A stretch of DNA of 11,695 bases from an uncultured Clostridia bacterium (GTDB taxonomy: Bacteria > Bacillota > Clostridia > Oscillospirales > Butyricicoccaceae), in the NCBI GenBank assembly GCA_910589115.1, contig CAJUSB010000103.1, positions 1 through 11,695 on the forward strand, written 5' to 3'. This document shows, in pieces, positions 1-6,133 of the stretch. The notes under the pieces are model-generated. The model was not told where the DNA came from. It saw only the letters and a program-made list of their open reading frames with translations, and did not search any database. The stretch's first letter is position 1. Every line of letters starts with the position of its first letter. The position numbers and the translations under genes are program-made.

Positions 1-59
1 TGTCCGCGCAGGACGCCGCCCCGGCGAGGGGCGGGAGTCCAGAGGGCAGAGCCCTTTGG
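1..59 (-). repeat. Palindromic intergenic repeat, copy E (3' of glmM, cut by window edge)
   Basis: This stretch directly follows the glmM stop codon and holds two hairpins. The first is ccagagggc (39-47) with gccctttgg (51-59), 3-nt loop, one non-Watson-Crick pair. The second is ccgcccc (16-22) with ggggcgg (28-34). On the minus strand it reads CCAAAGGG..CCCTCTGGACTCCC, the same head module as the copies at 5801 and 11469, so this copy is inverted relative to the other four. The shared 9-mer CCTGCGCGG is at 4-12 (minus strand). In copies A-D this 9-mer comes before the head hairpin, so here it may belong to a further module beyond the edge. There is no T-tract, so it is not an obvious intrinsic terminator for glmM. 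Confidence 0.75.
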
Positions 60-61
60 CG

Positions 62-1417
62 TTACTCGGCGCTGACGCGCTCGATGACGGCAGCTACCGA
101 ACGCGCTGTGCTGTCAACCAGCGCCGCGTCCTTCGCCTCAACCATGACGCGCACCAGCGCTTCCGTTCCAGAAGGCCGCACCAGAATCCGGCCCTCCCCT
201 AAGCCGCTTTCAGCAGCCTGAATCGCTTCCGCAATCTCCGGACGCTCCGCTATGCTGTACTTTTCACTGTTCGGTACCTTGACGTTTATCATTACCTGCG
301 GCCACGATACAACCTCTGCCGCAATTTCTGAACAGCGGCGCCCGCTGTCCTTCAAAATCCGCATGAACTGTAATGCGGTTAGCTGGCCATCGCCTGTCGT
401 GGCATACTCCAGGAAAATAACATGCCCAGACTGCTCCCCGCCCAGAATATAGCCGTTTTCAAGCATCTTTTCTAACACATAACGGTCGCCAACGTTAGAA
501 CACTCGATCCGCATGTTCTTTTGCTTTGCATAAGCGTGCAGGCCCATGTTGGAAAGTACAGTCGCTACAAAAGCTCCGCCCCGCAGCTTGCCCTCCGCCT
601 GCATCCGCGCCGCACATACCGCCATGATCCGGTCACCGTCCAACTCTTCCCCGGTTTCATCCACAATCAAGCAGCGGTCTGCATCTCCATCAAATGCAAC
701 GCCTAAGTCAAAATCTCCCTTGCGGACACGCTCCTTGAGCTGCTCCAAATGCGTCGAGCCGCACCCGTCGTTAATGTTCAGCCCGTCCGGTTCGCGGAAC
801 CGTATCTCACAGCTGCATTCTACCTGCCGCAGCAGTCGGCCAATTGTTGTCGAAGACGCTCCGTTCGCACAGTCCACCGCCACCCGCAGGCCGGATAAGT
901 CGCCGCTGATCGTGCTGGCGAGATGGTCTGTATATTCAATCACCGGGTCGAGCTTGTGCGGCAGCACACGCCCCAGCTTTTCATGGCTCGCACGCGGTAC
1001 ACTGTCAAAATTGTCAATCAGCCCTTCAATCTGTGCCTCCAGCTCATCAGAAAGCTTGTAGCCGGAACCCGCGAAAATTTTAATGCCGTTGTATTCATAC
1101 GAATTGTGGCTTGCGGAAATGACTATGCCCGCATCCGCCCGGTGGCGGATGGTCAGATATGCTACCGCCGGTGTTGGGATCACGCCCAGCAGCTCTACAT
1201 CGGCCCCTACCGAACAAATGCCTGCAACCAGCGCATTTTCCAGCATATCCGAAGAAATGCGGGTATCCTTGCCGATCAGCAGCTTTGCCTTGCCGCCGCT
1301 CCGGTGCTCCCGCTGGAGCGTATATGCCGCAGCCGCGCCAATCCGAAACGCCAGCATAGCATCAAGCTCGACATTCGCTACGCCGCGAACGCCGTCGGTT
1401 CCAAAATACTTACCCAA
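62..1417 (-). CDS. glmM: Phosphoglucosamine mutase GlmM
   Basis: It interconverts glucosamine-6-phosphate and glucosamine-1-phosphate, feeding UDP-GlcNAc and peptidoglycan synthesis in the cytoplasm. The 451 residues match the family's normal length. The N-terminus MGKYFGTDGVRG is the canonical family start. The phosphoserine loop ISASHN is at 100-105, with Ser103 the expected phosphorylated residue. The Mg-binding loop DGDADR is at 243-248, the sugar-specificity loop GGEQSGH at 326-332, and the phosphate-binding loop RPSGTEALVRVMVEA at 414-428. The start codon is TTG (1415-1417), supported by an AGAAGGA ribosome binding site at 1425-1431 with a 7-nt spacer. It is the last visible gene of the ruvCAB operon, 35 nt after ruvB. 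One oddity is Ser106 after SASHN, where many family members have Pro. In many Firmicutes glmM follows cdaA-cdaR; here ruvB is directly upstream. Confidence 0.97.
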   Translation of the reverse strand: MGKYFGTDGVRGVANVELDAMLAFRIGAAAAYTLQREHRSGGKAKLLIGKDTRISSDMLENALVAGICSVGADVELLGVIPTPAVAYLTIRHRADAGIVISASHNSYEYNGIKIFAGSGYKLSDELEAQIEGLIDNFDSVPRASHEKLGRVLPHKLDPVIEYTDHLASTISGDLSGLRVAVDCANGASSTTIGRLLRQVECSCEIRFREPDGLNINDGCGSTHLEQLKERVRKGDFDLGVAFDGDADRCLIVDETGEELDGDRIMAVCAARMQAEGKLRGGAFVATVLSNMGLHAYAKQKNMRIECSNVGDRYVLEKMLENGYILGGEQSGHVIFLEYATTGDGQLTALQFMRILKDSGRRCSEIAAEVVSWPQVMINVKVPNSEKYSIAERPEIAEAIQAAESGLGEGRILVRPSGTEALVRVMVEAKDAALVDSTARSVAAVIERVSAE

Positions 1418-1452
1418 TCTGTCATCCTTCTTTCCGGTTTCTCGGACAGTTT

Positions 1453-2511
1453 TCAGAAATGCATCTGATCCTGCCCCGGTTGTTGGTGTTCCGCCGGGGC
1501 AAGCCCCAGATGGTCATATGCACGCAGGGTAACACAGCGCCCCCGCGGCGTTCTCGTCAGAAAGCCGATCTGCATCAGGTACGGCTCACAGACGTCCTCC
1601 AGTGTGACCGCCTCCTCATTGATGGTCGCCGCCAGCGTTTCCAGCCCGACAGGCCCCCCGTCATAATTCCGGATGATGGAAGCCAGCATCCGGCGGTCTA
1701 TGTTGTCCAGCCCCAGCGCGTCTACCTCAAGCGCAAGCAGCGCCTGGTCAGCTACCGGCTGTGTGATGATGCCGTCCGCCCGCACCTGCGCAAAGTCACG
1801 CACGCGCCGCAGCAGCCGGTTCGCAATACGTGGCGTCCCGCGCGAACGCCGCGCAACCTCCATTGCCCCGTCCGGTTCGCATGAAATTTCCAGGATCTGC
1901 GCCGAGCGCGTGACGATCCGGCAAAGCTCTTCCGGCTGATACAGCTCCAGACGGAGCATGACACCGAACCGGTCCCGCAGCGGGGCGGTCATCTGTCCGG
2001 CGCGGGTCGTTGCCCCAATCAGCGTGAATTTTGGCAAATCCAATCGGATGGACCGCGCCGAAGGCCCCTTCCCGATAATAATATCAAGCGCGTAATCCTC
2101 CATTGCCGGATACAGGATTTCTTCTACGCTGCGGTTGAGCCGGTGGATTTCATCAATGAAAAGGATATCGTTTTCGGCCAGGTTGGTCAGCAGTGCGGCC
2201 AAGTCCCCCGCTTTTTCTATCGCGGGGCCGGACGTAATGCGGATATTGACCCCCATCTCATTCGCGATAATGTTGGCAAGCGTGGTCTTGCCCAGGCCGG
2301 GCGGACCGTACAGCAGCGTATGATCCAGCGGTTCGCCGCGCCGCTTGGCCGCCTCAATAAACACGGAAAGGTTTTCCTTGGCCTTGGTCTGTCCGATGTA
2401 TTCCGCGATGCTCTTGGGGCGCAGTGAATTATCTGCCTCGTCATTTTGCAGGGCACGGCTGGAGACGATGCGCTCATCATCGGCCATCCCGCCGGAAAAT
2501 TCTATGCTCAA
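1453..2511 (-). CDS. ruvB: Holliday junction branch migration helicase RuvB
   Basis: This is the hexameric AAA+ motor that, with RuvA, drives branch migration of Holliday junctions during recombinational repair. It has 352 residues. Walker A GPPGLGKTT is at 69-77, Walker B ILFIDE at 116-121 followed by IHRLNRSVEE. The sensor-1/arginine region GATTRAGQMTAPLRDRFG is at 166-183. The C-terminal winged helix ends in TPRGRCVTLRAYDHLG. The N-terminal SLRPKSIAEYIGQ block is typical. The start is TTG at 2509-2511, chosen because a GGGAGG ribosome binding site (2521-2526) sits 9 nt upstream. An in-frame ATG at codon 9 lacks a comparable site. The ruvA stop codon and this ribosome binding site merge (TAAGGGAGG), which suggests translational coupling. 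Confidence 0.97.
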   Translation of the reverse strand: MSIEFSGGMADDERIVSSRALQNDEADNSLRPKSIAEYIGQTKAKENLSVFIEAAKRRGEPLDHTLLYGPPGLGKTTLANIIANEMGVNIRITSGPAIEKAGDLAALLTNLAENDILFIDEIHRLNRSVEEILYPAMEDYALDIIIGKGPSARSIRLDLPKFTLIGATTRAGQMTAPLRDRFGVMLRLELYQPEELCRIVTRSAQILEISCEPDGAMEVARRSRGTPRIANRLLRRVRDFAQVRADGIITQPVADQALLALEVDALGLDNIDRRMLASIIRNYDGGPVGLETLAATINEEAVTLEDVCEPYLMQIGFLTRTPRGRCVTLRAYDHLGLAPAEHQQPGQDQMHF

Positions 2512-2526
2512 TGCGGTATGCCTCCC

Positions 2527-3144
2527 TTATTTGCCGCCCGCCAGCCGTTTCAGGCAGTAGCGGATCATGTCTTCCGCACTGGCCCCATCGGCTGGACAGC
2601 CCTCCATTGCGGCGAATGCCTCAGCCTGCGTATATCCCAGCACCAGCAGTGCTGCGACGGCCTCCTGTGTGTGGTTGACGCTGCCCTTTGGCTGCTGTGC
2701 CAGCGTCGGAGCGGGCAGTCCTGCCGCCGGAGCGTCCTGTTGTTCGCTGCTCATTTTGTCACGCAGCTCTAACACAATACGCTGTGCAATTTTTTTTCCG
2801 ATGCCCGGGGCCTGCATCAGCAGCTTGGCATCCCCGGTGATGATGGAAAGCGCCAGCTTGGAAGGGGGCGCTTCGGACAGGATAGCCAGCGCTGCTTTGG
2901 GGCCAACGCCCGACACGCCGATCAGCAGCCGGAAGCAGTTCAGTTCCTCCTGCTCAAGGAAGCCGAACAGCTGCACCTGATCCTCCCTGCTGTAGAAATG
3001 GGTATACAGCCGCGCCTTTTTTCCGAGTTTCAGCTGTGCGGCTGTCGTGCGTGATGTGCTGCATGCGTAGCCGACCCCGCCGCAGTCGATTACTGCCAGC
3101 GACGGCTCCACCAGCGCGACGGTACCCTCTACATAATAAAACAT
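2527..3144 (-). CDS. ruvA: Holliday junction DNA-binding protein RuvA
   Basis: RuvA forms the tetramer that holds the four-way junction flat and loads RuvB. It has 205 residues, about family length. The OB-fold domain occupies roughly residues 1-62 (MFYYVEGTVALVEPSLAVID...LFGF). Two helix-hairpin-helix motifs follow, LLIGVSGVGPKAALAIL at about 73-89 and APGIGKKIAQRIV at 112-124. A flexible Ala/Pro/Gln-rich linker (about 132-158) leads to the C-terminal RuvB-contacting domain (HTQEAVAALLVLGYTQAEA). The ATG start at 3142-3144 has an AAGGAGA ribosome binding site that overlaps the ruvC stop (TAAGGAG), about 10 nt upstream. The gap to ruvC is 14 nt and to ruvB 15 nt, so the three genes are one transcription unit. 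Confidence 0.97.
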   Translation of the reverse strand: MFYYVEGTVALVEPSLAVIDCGGVGYACSTSRTTAAQLKLGKKARLYTHFYSREDQVQLFGFLEQEELNCFRLLIGVSGVGPKAALAILSEAPPSKLALSIITGDAKLLMQAPGIGKKIAQRIVLELRDKMSSEQQDAPAAGLPAPTLAQQPKGSVNHTQEAVAALLVLGYTQAEAFAAMEGCPADGASAEDMIRYCLKRLAGGK

Positions 3145-3158
3145 ATCCGTAAATCTCC

Positions 3159-3644
3159 TTATGCAAACAACGCGCTGCGCATGGAATGCCCGTGGCAGAT
3201 TGCGAGCGCGAGCGCGTCCGCCGCATCGTCCGGCCGGGGAACCTTGTCAAGCCCCAGCAGGGTGCGGGTCATTTCCATGACCTGATGTTTTTCCGCTTTT
3301 CCGTAGCCGACGACTGACATTTTGACCTGTGACGGGGCATAGGATACAGGCTTGAGGCCCTTTTGCGCCAGTGCCAGAAGGATTACCCCGCGCGCCTGCG
3401 CAACCTGAATGCCGGTCGTAATATTCTGATTAAAAAATAATTCCTCTACAGCGGCTTCTTCTGGATGAAAGGTTTGCAGCAGCGTATTCAAATCGTTGTA
3501 CAGCTCGCACAGGCGGTCCGGCATGGGTGCGCCGATCTGTGTCCGTATTGCGCCGAATTGGACAGGTGTAAAGCGCCGTCCGTCATATTTTACCAGCCCG
3601 TAGCCGATAATGCCGTAGCCGGGGTCTATACCCAGAATGGTCAT
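3159..3644 (-). CDS. ruvC: Crossover junction endodeoxyribonuclease RuvC
   Basis: RuvC is the Holliday-junction resolvase that nicks symmetric strands of the junction held by RuvAB. It has 161 residues from the ATG at 3642-3644. The RNase H-like acidic residues are all visible: Asp7 in GIDPGYG, Glu67 in AAVEELFF, and Asp140 and Asp143 in DDAADALALA. The segment QNITTGIQVAQARGV after Glu67 is also typical. The reading frame stays open upstream to 3689, but that extension overlaps the predicted -10 box. The 3644 start has an AGGAG site (3655-3659) with a 10-nt spacer and gives the canonical MTILGIDPG N-terminus. It is the first gene of the ruvC-ruvA-ruvB-glmM operon. Confidence 0.97.
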   Translation of the reverse strand: MTILGIDPGYGIIGYGLVKYDGRRFTPVQFGAIRTQIGAPMPDRLCELYNDLNTLLQTFHPEEAAVEELFFNQNITTGIQVAQARGVILLALAQKGLKPVSYAPSQVKMSVVGYGKAEKHQVMEMTRTLLGLDKVPRPDDAADALALAICHGHSMRSALFA

Positions 3645-3679
3645 GGTACATACGCTCCTGTTTTTGCGGTATCGTGTAT

Positions 3680-3708
3680 AGTGTACCATAGAATTGTGCA
3701 GGGTTCAA
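3680..3708 (-). promoter_or_regulatory. Sigma-A-type promoter of ruvCAB-glmM
   Basis: On the minus strand TTGAAC (-35, 3703-3708) is separated by exactly 17 nt from TACACT (-10, 3680-3685). Initiation is predicted near 3673, giving a short leader (~29 nt) before ruvC. I see no GAAC-N4-GTTC (Gram-positive LexA/DinR-type) palindrome over or near it, so SOS control is not evident from sequence. Confidence 0.7.
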
Positions 3709-3782
3709 CTGTGAAAAATAGAAAATTCAGCCGAAAACGGCTTCCCGTTTTTTCTGCCCCGGTCGAATTGTGCGGGAATTGG

Positions 3783-3829
3783 GAGAAAAGACGAGCGGGC
3801 AGCCCCGTCAGCCGGGGCGCCCGCTTCGT
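3783..3829 (-). terminator. Intrinsic terminator of the amidase gene
   Basis: The hairpin spans 3791-3829. The outer stem pairs gcgggc (3795-3800) with gcccgc (3819-3824) and extends through acga/tcgt with a one-base bulge. The inner stem pairs gccccg (3802-3807) with cggggc (3813-3818). On the minus strand it is followed by the T-rich tract TCTTTTCT (3783-3790). It lies 18 nt after the amidase stop and upstream of the ruvC promoter, which insulates the two units. Confidence 0.8.
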
Positions 3830-3846
3830 TTGGATATCCGGAAATA

Positions 3847-4680
3847 TCAGCTTTTCTCTTTTTTACCGGTTTCGTCCGGATGGAGCAAATCATAGAGGAA
3901 ACCGGGGAGGATGCTGTCTTCGCGCTCTTGTGCGCGGCGCTTTGCTTCGCGTTCGGCGGCGACGGCTTCCTTGCGGGCGGCTTCGGCCCGTTCGAGGAAT
4001 TCCTCCCAGCGGTCCTCTTCCAGCAGCTTGGCCGGGCACACTTTCTGCCACGGCGAAAAATGCTGGTGGGTCTGGATATCGGAGACCTTCAGATTGTATT
4101 CCATCATCAGCTTGGCGGTCAGCTGGACGGCATTTTCCAGGGTTTTTTCATAGTCGCCGCCTTCGTTGACGCACAGCTCTATGCCGATACCGTTCAGGTT
4201 GCCCCCGTGTTCGGCGAGCTTGTCGGAGGCATGATAAGCGGCTTCATCGTCCGGCAAATGATGATAGATTTGATGGTCGTCCACTGTATAGTGCCAGGAA
4301 CGTGGGTCATCCTCTGCGCCAAGGCCCAGAAGGAACTCGGAGTGCGCCTGTGCATCCGCACCGGGGTTAAAATTATCGGTTTCGTGAATGACGATCCATT
4401 CGACCAAACGCCTTTGCCCCGGCCTTGCCGGGCTGTCCAGCGGTAAATATTCTTCATAGATGGGGATATCCCCGATGTATTCCAGCTCGACCGGGTCGGT
4501 CACACGTGAATTCCACCAATGCACCGCCGAAACGACTGCCCAAATAATGATCCCAAGCAGGAACAGTACCACGGCCAGCACCAGCAGCGGCCGCCAGTTT
4601 CGTTTTCTGCGGCGGCGGGGGGGATTCTGCGGCGCCGCTTTGCGTTTTTTATCACTTGTATAGAATCCCATCAATTTCAA
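3847..4680 (-). CDS. Membrane-anchored N-acetylmuramoyl-L-alanine amidase (Amidase_2)
   Basis: Predicted zinc peptidoglycan amidase cleaving the bond between N-acetylmuramic acid and L-Ala of the stem peptide. It has 277 residues. A basic cytoplasmic N-terminus (KKRKAAPQ..RRRRKR, 11-27) precedes one membrane segment (about 32-53). With no cleavage site evident, the catalytic part should be tethered outside the cell. The Amidase_2 domain covers about 90-225. Likely zinc ligands are His99 (WIVIHET), His205 (QTHQH) and Cys215 (KVCPAKL), the His/His/Cys set of the T7-lysozyme/CwlA branch. A charged Glu/Ala/Arg helix of about 40 residues forms the tail. The start is set at TTG 4678-4680 because AAAAGGAG (4691-4698) lies 10 nt upstream. 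The ATG three codons later is 19 nt away. The enzyme class is clear; the physiological role (growth, division, sporulation or germination) is not determined. Confidence 0.88.
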   Translation of the reverse strand: MKLMGFYTSDKKRKAAPQNPPRRRRKRNWRPLLVLAVVLFLLGIIIWAVVSAVHWWNSRVTDPVELEYIGDIPIYEEYLPLDSPARPGQRRLVEWIVIHETDNFNPGADAQAHSEFLLGLGAEDDPRSWHYTVDDHQIYHHLPDDEAAYHASDKLAEHGGNLNGIGIELCVNEGGDYEKTLENAVQLTAKLMMEYNLKVSDIQTHQHFSPWQKVCPAKLLEEDRWEEFLERAEAARKEAVAAEREAKRRAQEREDSILPGFLYDLLHPDETGKKEKS

Positions 4681-4768
4681 AACGATACGTCTCCTTTTCA
4701 GCGGGCCATGCCTGCACCCGGCAGTGCATTCGTCAGGCCCGGTTCCGCAAACCGGTTTTCCTCTTTTT

Positions 4769-4797
4769 ATTGTACTACACGCGGGGGATACACACAA
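4769..4797 (-). promoter_or_regulatory. Predicted promoter of the amidase gene
   Basis: Minus strand: TTGTGT (4792-4797), 17-nt spacer, TACAAT (4769-4774, five of six consensus bases). Initiation is expected near 4762, giving a leader of about 80 nt. It sits just beyond the terminator of the upstream araC-type gene, so the amidase appears to be a single-gene unit. Confidence 0.65.
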
Positions 4798-4820
4798 CCG
4801 CAAATTTGTGAACTTTTTCG

Positions 4821-4843
4821 GGAAACCGCCCGGAATCGGGCGG
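4821..4843 (-). terminator. Likely terminator of the AraC-family gene
   Basis: A perfect 7-bp GC stem, ccgcccg (4826-4832) with cgggcgg (4837-4843) and a 4-nt loop, begins 8 nt after the regulator's stop codon on the minus strand. The following tract is only TTTCCC, so termination may be incomplete. Confidence 0.5.
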
Positions 4844-4851
4844 CGGGGCGG

Positions 4852-5715
4852 TCAGACTGGATACTGGCGGAAAACGCCCGGCGAAACGCCGACTTTTTTC
4901 TGGAAGGAATGGATAAAATTCTCTTCGCTGTTGTAGCCGGTCTGGAATGCAATTTCTTTTACGGAGAGCCGGGTGGAGGCCAGAAGGTGCTTGGCGGCGT
5001 CGATGCGGCGCAGCAGGATATATTCGTAGGGGGAGTAACCGGTCTGGGATTTGAACATCCGGGAGAAGTGGGACGGGCTGAGGCGGACGGTTTCGGCGAC
5101 TTCCTGTACAGAGAGTTCCCGGCAGAGGTTGCGGTGCATATAGCGGATGGCTTCGGCGACAGCGCCTTCTTCGCGTTGGGAGGCGCATTCGCTGCCGAGC
5201 AGCAGCGCGCACAGCAGCTGGTGGATCAGCTGGGAGCAGGCGGGTTCGCTCAGGCGTTCGCCTGCGGCGCAGGAATCGACCAGGCGGTCAATGCCGCGGA
5301 CGGCGGCGGCAAAGTTGCCGGGGGCAAAGACCTGGCCTTTGCTTTGGAGGATACGGCGGCAGAAGGCTTCGGAGTTCAGGCCGTTGAAAAGCATCCAGCA
5401 AAATTCGGTGCCGTCGCTGGAAGAATATTCATGCGGCTGACGGCAGTCGAAAAGCGCAGTCTGACCGCGCACAGCGGTGATGTGCGTGTTTGCCAATGTG
5501 AAGCGCATTGCGCCCTGGATCACAGCGATCACCATAAAATTGAGGCGGTGGCTGGCGAGCTGTGCGGTTTCGGCCTGATGGCTGAAAGCGTAGCGGTGGT
5601 CGCAGAAATAGTGTCCAACCCTGGTTGGATAATAAAACAGCTCTCCTGCCAGTGCAGACGGCGTAAAAAAGTACCGCTGAGAGGTTTTGAGCACTCCCGG
5701 TTCAGGAATTTCCAT
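4852..5715 (-). CDS. AraC-family transcriptional regulator
   Basis: A 287-residue one-component regulator. The N-terminal part (about 15-130) has the cupin-like ligand-binding pattern of AraC proteins, e.g. GQTALFDCRQPHEY at 84-97 followed by WMLFNG. The C-terminal DNA-binding domain (about 187-287) has two helix-turn-helix units, near 201-222 (LSVQEVAETVRLSPSHFSRMF) and near 250-275 (LSVKEIAFQTGYNSEENFIHSF), ending in the family signature KKVGVSPGVFR. The ATG at 5713-5715 is chosen for the AAAGGAGGG site 9 nt upstream; the upstream open frame runs into repeat DNA. It is divergent from the iolH-like gene, and phased direct repeats between their promoters suggest it controls that gene and perhaps itself. 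The ligand is unknown; inositol or a related sugar is only inferred from the neighbour. Confidence 0.9.
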   Translation of the reverse strand: MEIPEPGVLKTSQRYFFTPSALAGELFYYPTRVGHYFCDHRYAFSHQAETAQLASHRLNFMVIAVIQGAMRFTLANTHITAVRGQTALFDCRQPHEYSSSDGTEFCWMLFNGLNSEAFCRRILQSKGQVFAPGNFAAAVRGIDRLVDSCAAGERLSEPACSQLIHQLLCALLLGSECASQREEGAVAEAIRYMHRNLCRELSVQEVAETVRLSPSHFSRMFKSQTGYSPYEYILLRRIDAAKHLLASTRLSVKEIAFQTGYNSEENFIHSFQKKVGVSPGVFRQYPV

Positions 5716-5769
5716 AAAGTCGCGCCCTCCTTTTATACTCGTGAGCGTTGGAAATTGTCGTTTTATCCG

Positions 5770-5913
5770 CCTGCGCGGCGGGCGGTCTTCCGCAGACGGC
5801 GCCAGAGGGACTTGTCCCTCTGGACTCCCATCCATCGCCTGCGGGCGGGACGGGGGTGGATGGAGGCGTTTATTGGTACGGCTTCGTCCCGCCAAAAGGA
5901 CGGCGGGACGAAG
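5770..5913 (+). repeat. Palindromic intergenic repeat, copy C (in araC-type leader)
   Basis: Modules in order: the 9-mer CCTGCGCGG (5770-5778); a perfect 9-bp hairpin ccagaggga (5802-5810) with tccctctgg (5815-5823); ccatcca (5828-5834) with tggatgg (5857-5863) enclosing cgcc/ggcg (5836-5839, 5844-5847); and a perfect 12-bp tail hairpin (5882-5893 with 5902-5913) around the loop AAAAGGAC. Positions 5801-5855 match 11469-11522 except for one inserted T. The copy lies between the predicted promoter (5966-5994) and start codon of the AraC-type gene, so it would be transcribed in that leader. The remaining intergenic DNA (5914-6133) holds the divergent promoters. Confidence 0.85.
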
Positions 5914-5965
5914 GAGGGCGGCTGCGGCAGAGGTTTCTGCAAGTGAGGACAAACAGGATGATAAC

Positions 5966-5994
5966 ATCATACCATACTGGTGCAGGGCGTGCAA
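5966..5994 (-). promoter_or_regulatory. Predicted promoter of the AraC-family gene
   Basis: Minus strand: TTGCAC (5989-5994), 17-nt spacer, TATGAT (5966-5971, five of six consensus bases). Initiation near 5959 would give a leader of about 240 nt that includes repeat copy C. No better promoter is seen nearer the start codon: a TATAAA at about 5734 nearly abuts the ribosome binding site and would start transcription inside it. Confidence 0.55.
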
Positions 5995-6003
5995 GATACG
6001 GCA

Positions 6004-6034
6004 GCAGGAAATCGCAGGGATTGCGCAGGAAGTC
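6004..6034. promoter_or_regulatory. Phased direct repeats, candidate AraC-type operator
   Basis: GCAGGAAATC (6004-6013) and GCAGGAAGTC (6025-6034) match at 9 of 10 bases and start 21 bp apart, two helical turns. A third unit, GCAGGGATTG, starts between them at 6014. Further GCAGG units start at 5982 (22 bp upstream) and 6050. AraC-family proteins typically use two HTH units to contact successive major grooves, and dimers often bind half-sites about 21 bp apart. The right-hand unit ends 3 bp before the iolH-like -35 box, an activating position. Function is inference. Confidence 0.5.
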
Positions 6035-6037
6035 TTA

Positions 6038-6066
6038 TTGGAGGACGGCGCAGGATATGTTATAAT
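6038..6066 (+). promoter_or_regulatory. Promoter of the iolH-like gene
   Basis: TTGGAG (6038-6043), 17-nt spacer, perfect TATAAT (6061-6066) preceded by the extended -10 dinucleotide TG at 6058-6059. Initiation is expected near 6073, with a leader of about 60 nt. The leader contains a small hairpin, gggag (6080-6084) with ctccc (6093-6097). The ribosome binding site is GGAGGG at 6121-6126. Confidence 0.75.
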
Positions 6067-6133
6067 AGCATCATCGAAAGGGAGACAGAAAACTCCCTAA
6101 AAAATGAAAATATGACAGACGGAGGGCACCCAC

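Noticed and set aside
39..59. Intrinsic terminator for glmM
   Set aside because: The hairpin has a mismatched pair and no T-tract on the minus strand; it is better explained as the head module of the repeat family, and the operon may continue beyond the window.
546..1061. Plus-strand open frame opposite glmM
   Set aside because: Antisense shadow; Ser/Arg/Pro-rich translation with no motif, while the minus strand encodes a complete conserved GlmM.
4739..4768. Plus-strand terminator: stem ccggtt/aaccgg followed by TTTTCCTCTTTTT
   Set aside because: It looks like an intrinsic terminator in the plus direction, but no plus-strand gene ends upstream of it and it lies inside the leader of the minus-strand amidase. 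The stem is only 6 bp, so it is left unannotated.
4519..5946. Long plus-strand open frame of 475 codons
   Set aside because: It lies opposite the amidase and AraC genes, has low-complexity composition typical of the antisense of GC-rich genes, no ribosome binding site and no recognisable domain.
5716..5994. N-terminal extension of the AraC regulator up to 5994
   Set aside because: It would translate repeat C and cross the predicted promoter. The ATG at 5715 has a strong AAAGGAGGG site and gives a normal-length AraC protein.
6073..6133. Riboswitch in the iolH-like leader
   Set aside because: The leader is only about 60 nt with one 5-bp hairpin and no recognisable aptamer.
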